DNA of 34,120 nt, taken from NCBI GenBank assembly GCA_013298595.1, contig JAAFIG010000044.1, positions 1 to 34,120 on the forward strand, in the 5' to 3' direction. This DNA is from Deinococcales bacterium (GTDB lineage: Bacteria; Deinococcota; Deinococci; Deinococcales; JAAFIG01). A program made the position numbers and the translations under genes. The notes beneath the pieces are model-generated. The model was not told where the DNA came from and ran no database searches. It saw nothing but the letters and a program-made list of their open reading frames with translations. Positions 25,340 to 33,502 of the stretch are shown piece after piece (the stretch's first letter is position 1; each line of letters starts with the position of its first letter).

Positions 25340-25749
25340 TTGAAGAGTCAGCGGGTTGCGTTCTCCTACAAGCCTCGAGCCATTCTCTGTTGGCATTGGT
25401 AATTCGGGTTAGACAACAGGGGTTTGAAATTCCTAAAGGGCATATTGAAGCTGGAGAAACTCGAGAACAAGCTGCTATCCGCGAATTACAGGAAGAAACA
25501 GGGCTGGTAACTTCTGTGCAAGTACATAAAAGCATTGGGTTTCTGGCGTATCGTTTTGAGAAAAACAATGACACCATCGAAAAAATAGTACATTATTTTG
25601 CAGCAACCACAGCAACCCCACTTGAATTTGCCGCAAAACCTCGCAATACTCGAGAGTTACGCTGGATCACAGCTACTGAACTCGAGACATTACCGCTGGT
25701 GAACGAAGATTTACGGAGCATTTTGCAAACAGCTTTTCAGGGGCTTTGA
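25336..25749 (+). CDS. Nudix hydrolase (first of two)
   Basis: 137 residues. The Nudix box is intact: GHIEAGETREQAAIRELQEE followed by TGL, in the form GX5EX7REUXEEXGU. These enzymes hydrolyse nucleoside diphosphates linked to another group; the substrate (oxidised nucleotides, Ap4A, RNA caps or sugars) cannot be told from sequence alone. It begins inside the stop codon of the META gene (ATGA overlap), with no separate promoter seen. Confidence 0.9.
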   Translation: MIEESAGCVLLQASSHSLLALVIRVRQQGFEIPKGHIEAGETREQAAIRELQEETGLVTSVQVHKSIGFLAYRFEKNNDTIEKIVHYFAATTATPLEFAAKPRNTRELRWITATELETLPLVNEDLRSILQTAFQGL

Positions 25750-25782
25750 GGTTAGCTTTTCACAAAGCTGTAGAATGTTGTC

Positions 25783-28167
25783 ATGGCATACACCCATCAT
25801 CAATTAACTGCCCAAAGTGCTTTGCTCTGGTCACACAGCGCCAGCCTCGAGATCAGCGCCCCACTCGAAGGGGTGATTCGTGCTCGGTTTGCGCCGTTAG
25901 CTCGGGAATCAAGTTTAATTTTTCCGCGCTTAGCCACAAAAACATCCTTTGCCGTGGTGCATCAAGGTGTTTTACCTGTGGATACAATGCTCGAGGACGG
26001 GATTTTATCACTTGAGGCTGGTGGGGTGCATTTTGAACTGGATTTACCCAGTGGCGAATGGAAATTCTTTGATGCCGACTCGAGGTTATTATGCCGTGGT
26101 TTTGAAGCTGTTGGTGGGGTGAAACGCCAATTTCCGAACGATGCACAATTCTCGAGTTTGACTTTACGTGCCCCTCCACAAGAAGCCTATTTGGGGTTTG
26201 GTGAAAAGGTCGGTATGCTTGATAAGCGTGGTATGCACCTGACTTTTTGGAATACCGATGTTGTACCGCATTTTCCTGATACTGATCCGTTGTACCAAAG
26301 TATTCCTTTTTTTATTGGCTTACGTGATGGTGTGGCGTGGGGGTTTTTCTTAAACGAATCGTGGCGTGCCGAAGTGGATATTGCCAAAGCTAACCCTGAA
26401 CGGTTGACTTGGCAATCCAGTGGTGCCGAAATAGATTGTTATTTAATTGCTGGTCCAACAATTCAAACGATTCTCGAGCGCTATACCGCTTTGACGGGGC
26501 GGCAACCACTTGCGCCACTGTGGGCATTAGGTGCACAGCAATCGCGTTGGGGTTACGAAAACGAAGCGGATGTTCGCAATGTGATCGAAGCCTATAAGCA
26601 ACACAATTTACCACTCGATGTGATCAGCACCGATATTGATTACCAAGATGCCTTTAAGGTTTGGACATGGGATAAAAGCCGCTACCCAAATCCTAAAAAA
26701 CTCTGTGAGGAAGCCGCCAAAGAAGGTATTAAACTGGTACCAATTATCGATCCGGGCGTTAAACTCGAGCCTGGTTATAAAGTTTACGATGAAGCCAAAG
26801 CCAATGATTACTTAGTCCGCTTTGAACGTGGCGATACTTTGGTAGGCGAAGTCTGGCCTCGTCCAGCGGTTTTTCCCGATTTCACTCGAGCCGAAGTCCG
26901 AGATTGGTGGGCAGATCAACACAAAGACATGCTCGAGACAGGTATTGCTGGTTTTTGGAATGATATGAACGAACCAAGTAGTTTTAGTTTACAAAACAGT
27001 ACTGGTGGTTTTACCGATGATGGCAATTTATCTGGTGGGATGGGACAAGTCGAAGGTAAAACACTGCCTTACGATGCACGGCATGGCACACGACGACACC
27101 TCGAGATGCACAATGTGTATGGTTTAACCATGTGCGCTGCCACTCGAGCTGCCTTAGAACGCTTTGGTCAGGGCAAACGCGGATTTGTTTTAACTCGAGC
27201 GGGTTCGGCAGGGATTCAGCGCTACAGCGCTGTCTGGACGGGCGATAACAGTTCTTATTGGGAACACTTAGCCCTGAGTATCCCGATGTTATTGGGTTTG
27301 GGTTTAAGTGGTGTGGCATTTACAGGTGCCGATATTCCTGGTTTTGCTGCCCATGCCACTGGCGAATTACTGGCACGTTGGTATCAATTGGGGGCGTTTT
27401 ACCCTTTAATGCGAAACCACAGTGCTAAAGGCACAACCATGCAAGAACCTTGGCGTTTTGGTGAGCCATACCTCAGCATGGCTCGAGCTGCGCTCGAGAT
27501 GCGTTACCGTTTGTTACCAACCCTGTACACCCTGATGTATAACGCTTCGCAGAACGGTTCACCTGTGCTGCGTTCCTTAATCATGCTTGATCCAACCGAC
27601 CCAGAATGCCTCAATGCGAATCATCAATTGATGTTCGGTGATGCCCTGATGGTTTCACCAATTGTGGTTGCCAAAAGTACTAAACGGGTTACGTACTTAC
27701 CTGCTGGGCAATGGCTCGAGTTTCATCACTTAACAGCTGGTAAGACCCTCGAAGCAGGTCACACCATCTCCAATGCACCGCTCGAGTGTATACCACTGTA
27801 CTTACGAGCGGGTCATGCACTGGCACTAACCCAAGCGGCTAAGCACACCACCACTGCCAATTGGACGAGTCTCGAGTGGCATATTTTACTTGCCCCAAAA
27901 ATCCAAGGCGAACTCTACGAAGACGCAGGCGATGGTTTTGGTGCACACCGTTACACTGTTTTGCACGGCGAACTCGAGAACAATGTACTGGTGCTCGAGA
28001 AAACCAGTGCTGGCACATTAGCTTTTGAACGCCAGCAAGAAAGCATTATTGTTTATGGTGTCAGTAATGTACAAAGTGTTTCAGGTGCAAATACATATCG
28101 TACAGAGCAAAACACTTTACATATCGAAATCAATTCAGATTGGACGCGTCTCGAGATTCGATTATAA
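25783..28167 (+). CDS. GH31 alpha-glucosidase
   Basis: 794 residues, typical GH31 length and order: N-terminal beta-sandwich, (beta/alpha)8 barrel and C-terminal beta domains. The nucleophile is D394 in GFWNDMNEPSSF and the acid/base is D488 in SAVWTGDNSS. No signal peptide, so cytoplasmic. It would release glucose from maltose and maltodextrins; other GH31 activities (alpha-xylosidase) are possible. ATG 25783 lies six bases after TAGAAT (25771-25776). Together with the secreted pullulanase it suggests alpha-glucan use, though transporters are not in the window. Confidence 0.95.
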   Translation: MAYTHHQLTAQSALLWSHSASLEISAPLEGVIRARFAPLARESSLIFPRLATKTSFAVVHQGVLPVDTMLEDGILSLEAGGVHFELDLPSGEWKFFDADSRLLCRGFEAVGGVKRQFPNDAQFSSLTLRAPPQEAYLGFGEKVGMLDKRGMHLTFWNTDVVPHFPDTDPLYQSIPFFIGLRDGVAWGFFLNESWRAEVDIAKANPERLTWQSSGAEIDCYLIAGPTIQTILERYTALTGRQPLAPLWALGAQQSRWGYENEADVRNVIEAYKQHNLPLDVISTDIDYQDAFKVWTWDKSRYPNPKKLCEEAAKEGIKLVPIIDPGVKLEPGYKVYDEAKANDYLVRFERGDTLVGEVWPRPAVFPDFTRAEVRDWWADQHKDMLETGIAGFWNDMNEPSSFSLQNSTGGFTDDGNLSGGMGQVEGKTLPYDARHGTRRHLEMHNVYGLTMCAATRAALERFGQGKRGFVLTRAGSAGIQRYSAVWTGDNSSYWEHLALSIPMLLGLGLSGVAFTGADIPGFAAHATGELLARWYQLGAFYPLMRNHSAKGTTMQEPWRFGEPYLSMARAALEMRYRLLPTLYTLMYNASQNGSPVLRSLIMLDPTDPECLNANHQLMFGDALMVSPIVVAKSTKRVTYLPAGQWLEFHHLTAGKTLEAGHTISNAPLECIPLYLRAGHALALTQAAKHTTTANWTSLEWHILLAPKIQGELYEDAGDGFGAHRYTVLHGELENNVLVLEKTSAGTLAFERQQESIIVYGVSNVQSVSGANTYRTEQNTLHIEINSDWTRLEIRL

Positions 28168-28192
28168 ATCCCCTGCCGCAGGAGTGTTTTTC
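28168..28192 (+). terminator. Weak candidate terminator after the alpha-glucosidase
   Basis: A short CCTG-CCG-CAGG stem just after the stop is followed a few bases later by five T (28186-28190 region). The stem is only four to five pairs, so this is weak. Confidence 0.3.
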
Positions 28193-28220
28193 TCACCGAT
28201 AATCCGATATGCTCAGCAAC

Positions 28221-28871
28221 ATGAAGATCGTCAGTATCAACATCGCCTCACCGCAAAAAATGCAGATTGGTGAGCAAAATATCAGCACAGGGATTTATAA
28301 AACCCCTGTGCAAGATGCTGAACTGACCGAACAAGGTATCCAAGGTGATTACATCGGCAATCTGAGATACCACGGTGGAGAAGACCAAGCTGTCTATATT
28401 TACACCACCGAAGATTACGATTGGTGGATAGACACCCTCGGACGCGAATTGCCACCGGGTACATTTGGTGAAAATTTAACCCTCAGTGGTTTTGAAAGTG
28501 CCAGTTTACACGTAGGCGACCGAATTCTGATTGGTGATACCACCCTCGAGACTGCACCAATGATGCTCGAAGTAACTGCGCCACGTATTCCGTGCAGCAC
28601 TTTATCTACCCGTATGGAAATAAGTAACTTTGTTAAACACTTTGCCGTAGCCGAACGTCCAGGCGCGTATTGCCGTGTACTCGAGACTGGTGCTATTCAT
28701 ACAGGACAAGATATTTCTTTGCAGCCGTGGATGAATGGCAGTGTCACACTGATTGAATTGATGCGCTGGCACTATGGTAAACCCACTGATCGTGACCTGA
28801 AACGCGCCCTGACCACACCACTTGCCGAACGTTGGCGCAAAATGCTTGAAGAAGAAATGGTTGGCTCGTAA
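28221..28871 (+). CDS. MOSC domain protein (YiiM-like)
   Basis: 216 residues from ATG 28221. The order GIQGDYIGNLRYHGGEDQAV, GTFGENL, VGDRILIG and APRIPCSTL (C125 conserved) is that of stand-alone MOSC proteins such as E. coli YiiM, which reduce N-hydroxylated bases such as 6-N-hydroxylaminopurine with a molybdenum cofactor. ATG 28221 (MKIVSIN, seven bases after TATGCT at 28208-28213) is preferred over ATG 28209. It converges on the TauE gene, five bases away. Confidence 0.88.
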   Translation: MKIVSINIASPQKMQIGEQNISTGIYKTPVQDAELTEQGIQGDYIGNLRYHGGEDQAVYIYTTEDYDWWIDTLGRELPPGTFGENLTLSGFESASLHVGDRILIGDTTLETAPMMLEVTAPRIPCSTLSTRMEISNFVKHFAVAERPGAYCRVLETGAIHTGQDISLQPWMNGSVTLIELMRWHYGKPTDRDLKRALTTPLAERWRKMLEEEMVGS

Positions 28872-28876
28872 GCATT

Positions 28877-29611
28877 TTAGAAAAACAGTAATTTAATACC
28901 ACCCACTAAAGCAAACCCCAGTGCCAAACGATCAAACCAGACTTGATTGATTCGGTGTAACAAAAACTGTCCTAATGCCGCTCCAACCAACACACAAGGC
29001 ACCAATAACAAATCAAACCACAAACTGCCCCAGTTAATAATGCCAATACCCACGGCAAACGGCACTTTAAATACATTGACCACCAAAAAAAACCAAGCTG
29101 TGGTACCAACAAACTCGAGCTTAGGTAAACGCATTGCCAACAAATAGATATTCATAATCGAACCAGCCGCATTTGCCAGCATGGTGGTAGTACCCGCACT
29201 AACACCGACCAATGCCGCCACTCGAGGATTTTTTGGCGGCTCGAGCTGACCACGCCAAACACGAATTATTTGTAGTATTGCAATCAGTAAAATACTCGAA
29301 CCAATCAAACGATTGACCAGACCACCATCTAAACGTCCAAGCAGCAAAGTACCAATGACCACACCCAACGCAGCCCAAGGAAAAATTCGCCAAAGCTGCT
29401 GCCAATTGGCATGATGACGAAATAAAAATACACCAATAATATCACCCAGAATCAGCAGTGGTAATGCCGCACCTGTCGCTACTCGAGGTGATAAAAGTAA
29501 TGCCATGCCAACTGTGCCAAGTATACCAATACCAGCTAAACCTGTTTTGGAAACACCAATAACAACCGCGCAAAAAGCAGCGAAAAACCAACCCCAAGAA
29601 TCTAATTGCAC
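28877..29611 (-). CDS. TauE/SafE family permease
   Basis: 244 residues, about seven or eight membrane helices in two similar halves (ISKTGLAGIGILGTVGMALL and GVSAGTTTMLANAAGSIMNI), the TauE/SafE pattern. Members export sulfite or organosulfonates or are of unknown use. The start is GTG 29611, seven bases after TAAACT (minus strand 29619-29624), so it likely has its own leaderless promoter although it follows the nucleotidyltransferase gene by only 17 bases. Confidence 0.85.
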   Translation of the reverse strand: MQLDSWGWFFAAFCAVVIGVSKTGLAGIGILGTVGMALLLSPRVATGAALPLLILGDIIGVFLFRHHANWQQLWRIFPWAALGVVIGTLLLGRLDGGLVNRLIGSSILLIAILQIIRVWRGQLEPPKNPRVAALVGVSAGTTTMLANAAGSIMNIYLLAMRLPKLEFVGTTAWFFLVVNVFKVPFAVGIGIINWGSLWFDLLLVPCVLVGAALGQFLLHRINQVWFDRLALGFALVGGIKLLFF

Positions 29612-29628
29612 TGGTTTGAGTTTAACAC

Positions 29629-30372
29629 TTACAGGATTTTATCCAAGGCATCCCGAAGTCGTTCTCGTATCTCGAGCAAAGATAAATCCATCTCGAGACC
29701 TTGTTTTTTCAAAAAAGACCGCCATTTGCGCCCAGTCGAAATACTTGTACCCCACGAGTCGCGCTGGCGAAAATCTTCAAGATCGGAGAGCAAAGCACCG
29801 TGACTCGAGAAAGCCAGTTCGATTTCTGGGCATAACAATGCCGGATTCATTGGCACATTGCGCCAGAGTAAATCCAAATCGAATAAATCTTTGGCACGCC
29901 AACGCCCTAATCCAAATTCAACCAGTCCATGTAATTTCCAAGCAAACAATGTTTCTGCTGCACTCGAGAGGAATAAACCAACCTCTGGTATATGCGTAGC
30001 TCGAGGCTGAAGCAATATTGGTTCGTGAAATGCAAAATCTATTTGCAGGGTTTGCGGCTCATTATTTTCTACGGTGCCACTACAAAAAACTCGAACACCC
30101 GGAAATGGTGTACCAGCCCAAATTGCATTGGTAGACTCGAGAAAGAGTGTAGTTGTGGCATCGGGTAGCACAACAATTTCTCGAGCTAGTTGAACAGTAG
30201 CAGCTTCATCAAATTCTCCTCGTACCAAAAAATCCACATCATGAGCAGCTCGAGCATTTTGGCATAAAGCATTGGTTAAAAGACTGCCACGTAAAATGAC
30301 ATCCGAAGCTCGAGGGTGCTGGTTAGCACGCCGTAACACACCCGCTAAAAGTGCGTAGTTGGCTTCTTCCAT
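29629..30372 (-). CDS. AbiEii-type nucleotidyltransferase
   Basis: 247 residues from ATG 30372. The NTase-fold signature is visible: LRGSLLTNAL (GS at 29-30) then HDVDFLV (D45, D47 acidic pair), and later LFAWKLHGLVEF and RWRAKDLFDLDLL, typical of the DUF1814/AbiEii family. AbiEii is the toxin of a type IV abortive-infection system and related enzymes add nucleotides to tRNA ends. No AbiEi antitoxin precedes it; instead its start overlaps the RNA ligase gene by 28 bases. A longer frame upstream to 30729 is a shadow over the ligase gene. Last gene of the operon. Confidence 0.8.
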   Translation of the reverse strand: MEEANYALLAGVLRRANQHPRASDVILRGSLLTNALCQNARAAHDVDFLVRGEFDEAATVQLAREIVVLPDATTTLFLESTNAIWAGTPFPGVRVFCSGTVENNEPQTLQIDFAFHEPILLQPRATHIPEVGLFLSSAAETLFAWKLHGLVEFGLGRWRAKDLFDLDLLWRNVPMNPALLCPEIELAFSSHGALLSDLEDFRQRDSWGTSISTGRKWRSFLKKQGLEMDLSLLEIRERLRDALDKIL

Positions 30373-31040
30373 GAATTCATCACCGCCTCGAGTCCTATGT
30401 GATCGGCAAGGTATAACCCATCTTGTTTGCCGTGTCGTACATATTTTGCTAATAACAAAACCTGTTCGTTGCGCTCGAGACGATAGACCACACCCTCGGC
30501 AGGTTCCAGTGCGCCATGATGCCCATATTGCCCCAGCAGCCTTAGTGCTTGCTCGAGCGGTAAGGCACTGCCAGCGTGCAAAACTCGAGGTACTGGTAAG
30601 GCAACAGGAGCAATTTTCTCGAGCAATGCTGCATGGGTTAAACGCGTACCATCGGTTGTGAAAAAATCCAATGCCACCACAGGTTCGTGTGGTAAAGCAT
30701 AACGTGTGCCATGCGTTACCGCTAACCATTCAAGTGCCAGCCGTTCTGATTCCTCGAGCCAAGTAAAACGTATTGCATTTTCGCTGAGCCAAGCGGCAAA
30801 CGCAGTTCTCAGTGGATTTCTCGAGTTTGCACAAGCTTTCCCATCACGCCCCAATGCCACTAAAACACCGTTTTGCCGAGTAACAATCACATTTGAACCA
30901 TCAAGTTTTTCTTGCACAATTACTCGTTCGAGAGGGTTGCAAAGCTCGAGTAAACGTTTTGCTGCTACCAGACCAATATGCCGATCTGCCTGACCCGTTC
31001 TCGAGCCAGGTAAATGGGGAATTTTTGCGTACAACTTCAT
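30345..31040 (-). CDS. RNA ligase family protein (ATP-dependent)
   Basis: 231 residues. Covalent nucleotidyltransferase motifs are present: motif I EKLDGSN with the adenylated lysine K45; a later VALDFFT strand; motif IV AEGVVYR; motif V LLAKYVRHGKQ. This matches the RNA ligase (Rnl2/T4-like) domain without an added OB or phosphatase domain. It would seal RNA 3'-OH and 5'-P ends after AMP activation. ATG 31040 overlaps the stop of the upstream gene as ATGA, indicating coupling. The GTG at 31049 is less likely. The substrate is unknown; its partners suggest RNA end repair. Confidence 0.85.
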   Translation of the reverse strand: MKLYAKIPHLPGSRTGQADRHIGLVAAKRLLELCNPLERVIVQEKLDGSNVIVTRQNGVLVALGRDGKACANSRNPLRTAFAAWLSENAIRFTWLEESERLALEWLAVTHGTRYALPHEPVVALDFFTTDGTRLTHAALLEKIAPVALPVPRVLHAGSALPLEQALRLLGQYGHHGALEPAEGVVYRLERNEQVLLLAKYVRHGKQDGLYLADHIGLEAVMNSWKKPTTHF

Positions 31041-31711
31041 GACCCCCACGCACCATCTAACTCGAGATGCGAATCGAACACACAGAACTCGGCAATGCTA
31101 TCCTCAACCACAAAACCAGCCAAACGCAAATGTAATAGCAACTCATCAAACAACTTTTGCGCCACACCTCGAGACACACCATACGCTCGGCGTGTCACAA
31201 AACGCTGCGAGAAACCCGCCCCGAGTTGCTTAAACGCATTACTGGAAAGATGCGCCTTGTGCAAAGTCGCAATCCGCTCGAGACGAGTGATATTTGCAAC
31301 ACTGGGCAAAACCAGTTTGGCATGATGCTCGAAGTACTCGGCAATATTCTCAGGAGCCACATTTTGTGGCACATGTGAATTCCACGGAGCCGCCTCGAGT
31401 TTACGCCGCGTCACCACAAAACCATTGGTTTCCAGCAAATCACGAACACGATTCACCTCGAGTAATGCCTGTGCCAGCGAACCCGTAAACCTCGAGCAAG
31501 TCATAATTTGCACAGGTGTGTTATCGGAAAAATCAATTTGCAAAGCCTTTAAGCGCAACTCGAGACAAAGTTTTTTGAACCGCTCGAGTTCAGAACCTTG
31601 CAGCGGAGCCACCGTGACATGAAGTTCAAAGGCATCCTCGGCTGCACTGGCAACACGATTCACAGCAAAGAAACAAGGTTGAACATTTTCCAGTAAGCAC
31701 AACGGATTCAT
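31037..31711 (-). CDS. Unknown protein heading the RNA ligase operon
   Basis: 224 residues from ATG 31711. The N-terminal part (FELHVTVAPLQGSELERFKK, QIMTCSRFTG and the stretch GFVVTRRKLEAAPWN) looks like a conserved alpha/beta domain with a possible HVTV motif reminiscent of 2H phosphoesterases, but only one clear HxT/S-type motif is seen, so this is not claimed. The C-terminal half (VTRRAYGVSRGVAQKLFDEL) is basic. ATG 31711 is chosen because AAGGAGGTGAT sits at the right distance (AGGAGGT ends seven bases before it). Its end overlaps the ligase ATG. Function unknown; by position a partner of the ligase. Confidence 0.7.
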   Translation of the reverse strand: MNPLCLLENVQPCFFAVNRVASAAEDAFELHVTVAPLQGSELERFKKLCLELRLKALQIDFSDNTPVQIMTCSRFTGSLAQALLEVNRVRDLLETNGFVVTRRKLEAAPWNSHVPQNVAPENIAEYFEHHAKLVLPSVANITRLERIATLHKAHLSSNAFKQLGAGFSQRFVTRRAYGVSRGVAQKLFDELLLHLRLAGFVVEDSIAEFCVFDSHLELDGAWGS

Positions 31712-31712
31712 T

Positions 31713-31735
31713 GACATCACCTCCTTGGTGATATC
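31713..31735 (-). promoter_or_regulatory. Perfect Shine-Dalgarno sequence held in a hairpin
   Basis: On the minus strand AAGGAGGTGAT (31716-31726) is a full complement to the 16S 3' end. It lies in a hairpin: GATATCACC (31727-31735) pairs with GGTGATGTC (31713-31721), nine pairs with one wobble, loop AAGGA. The left arm imitates the anti-Shine-Dalgarno sequence and would hide the site. Upstream, TTGGTT, 17 bases and CAGAAT form a plausible promoter. Confidence 0.65.
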
Positions 31736-31845
31736 AACATTCTGGCAGTAAATAACCAATAAACCAAGCGTGTAATAACGTAGTTGACCTAAGCCACTCG
31801 AGTTAGTTGGTCTATTTCTGATGCTCAATTGCGTTAGAATTCCGT

Positions 31846-32979
31846 ATGAAAAACTGGCAAGCACTGGCACAAACCGTTCTGCAAGAACTTTGGGGTAAGG
31901 AAGTAACCTGCATCACCACCGATGAATTTCGTAACGAAGGACGAAACCGCGTTTATCGCTTGGCACTTACCAATGCACCCGTCTCGAGTGCAATCTTAAA
32001 AGCATCAGTTGGAGATGAACAAAACCCGTACACCATTGGTGATACTAACCCACGCAGCGCATTCTCGCGTTTTTGTAACGAATGGGCAGGTTGCCAAATG
32101 CTAGCGCCATTAGGATTAGGCGCGAAAGCCTATGTAGGTAGTGTCGAACATGGTTTTTTTATCATGGAAGATTTAGGCGAAGGTATCAGTTTGGCAGATA
32201 AACTCACCAGCAACAAACCCGCAGAAGCCACCGATGCTTTGTTTTTATATGCCAGAAGTCTTGGTCAACTCCACGCTGCAACTCAGAACCAAGTAGCCCA
32301 TTGGCAAGAGCTTCGCAATCAACTCGGAGCAACCAACCAATCATCAAATCTCGAGACTTGGGCAAATGAAACACAGCAATTTACCAGCATTTGTCAGCGT
32401 CTATCTATCAATATTCCCGAACCATTCAACCTCGAGATGAAAACCATTCAAACGGCACTCGAGCATCCTAATGATTATCTGGTTTTCACACCCACAGATT
32501 GCTGCCCTGACAACCATTATTTGCAAAACGAATCCCTGATTTTCTTTGATTGCGAATGGGCAACCATGCGTCATGCGCTGTTGGATGTGGCATACATGCT
32601 GGTGCCATTTCCAACATGTTGGTGCATGAGTGCGATACCAAAAGATTTGACGCAACAATTGATTGAAACTTACCGAAAAGAATTCAATGGAAGTCCAGAT
32701 TTTGAAGACCAATTAACACTAGCAATGGCTTACTGGACTATCAATACTCTCACTTGGAAATGGGCTGGGGATTGGGAAGAAACCGACCATACTTGGGGTT
32801 TGGTGACATTGCGCCAACGACACTTGCATCGGTTAGAAAATTTGTTAGCTCGAGAAAATCTGTTCACACTCCTGCCAAGCTTTAACCAAGTGGCTCGAGA
32901 TTTACACAGTGCTTTGCAAATGCAATGGAAAGATTTAATACGAATACCACTTTATCCTGCTTTTAGCAAAACAGATTAA
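31846..32979 (+). CDS. Aminoglycoside-phosphotransferase-like kinase
   Basis: 377 residues of the APH/choline-kinase-like fold. Visible parts are AILKASVG (ATP-binding strand and Lys), ARSLGQLHAATQ, the catalytic loop TDCCPDNHYL (D...N pattern) and the metal Asp in FFDCEWA. The usual HGD of the Brenner motif is replaced by PTD. The natural substrate is unknown and resistance should not be assumed. ATG 31846 lies five bases after TAGAAT (31835-31840). Confidence 0.75.
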   Translation: MKNWQALAQTVLQELWGKEVTCITTDEFRNEGRNRVYRLALTNAPVSSAILKASVGDEQNPYTIGDTNPRSAFSRFCNEWAGCQMLAPLGLGAKAYVGSVEHGFFIMEDLGEGISLADKLTSNKPAEATDALFLYARSLGQLHAATQNQVAHWQELRNQLGATNQSSNLETWANETQQFTSICQRLSINIPEPFNLEMKTIQTALEHPNDYLVFTPTDCCPDNHYLQNESLIFFDCEWATMRHALLDVAYMLVPFPTCWCMSAIPKDLTQQLIETYRKEFNGSPDFEDQLTLAMAYWTINTLTWKWAGDWEETDHTWGLVTLRQRHLHRLENLLARENLFTLLPSFNQVARDLHSALQMQWKDLIRIPLYPAFSKTD

Positions 32980-33067
32980 CGTAGTATTTCGCATACTTCT
33001 GGTCTCGAATAAATCTTGACCGAACTGAAATGGATGCTTTGCGCTTAAAAAGACGTACAATCCTTGA

Positions 33068-33502
33068 GTGAACCAACCCTTTCTTCTCAATGTCAGCGTG
33101 TTTGTTTTAATCCAACAAGGCTCAAGTATTTTGCTTTTGCACCGCAAAAATACGGGTTGGCAAGATAACAAATGGAGTTTGCCCGCAGGGCGACACGATG
33201 GTGCTGAACCACTACCAAATGCTGCTGCAAGGGAATTACTCGAGGAAACTGGTTTAGTTGTACAACCAGAAAACCTCGAGTTGGTTCATGTTCAACACCA
33301 TAAAATTGGACGAGATGGCAAAGAATGGCTTGGAGTGTTTTTTAGCGCGTCACATTGGACTGGTACACCAACCCTGCTCGAGCCAGACAAGCACGATGCT
33401 TTACAGTGGCATGAAACCCTGCCCGATACAATGGTGAATTATGTGCGTGAAGCAGTAGAAAAAATTGCTGTGGGTCAACGATTCTCAAGTGTTGGTTGGT
33501 AA
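33068..33502 (+). CDS. Nudix hydrolase (second)
   Basis: 144 residues. Nudix box GRHDGAEPLPNAAARELLEE then TGL is complete. Surrounding parts (LLHRKNTGWQDNKWSLPAGR; the region around EWLGVFFSA) resemble ADP-ribose or (d)NTP pyrophosphatases of the MutT type. The start is GTG 33068, six bases after TACAAT (33056-33061). Its last 28 bases overlap the convergent phosphatase-like gene. Confidence 0.88.
   Translation: MNQPFLLNVSVFVLIQQGSSILLLHRKNTGWQDNKWSLPAGRHDGAEPLPNAAARELLEETGLVVQPENLELVHVQHHKIGRDGKEWLGVFFSASHWTGTPTLLEPDKHDALQWHETLPDTMVNYVREAVEKIAVGQRFSSVGW

Noticed and set aside
30373-30729. N-terminal extension of the nucleotidyltransferase
   Set aside because: It overlaps the RNA ligase gene in another frame and has Cys/Trp-rich, non-protein-like composition; ATG 30372 fits the family start.
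31712-31870. Longer start for the first gene of the RNA ligase operon
   Set aside because: It would run through the perfect Shine-Dalgarno hairpin and into the divergent kinase start; ATG 31711 is properly spaced.
31846-32979. Antibiotic resistance gene
   Set aside because: The kinase fold is APH-like, but the Brenner motif is altered and such homologues often act on unrelated small molecules.
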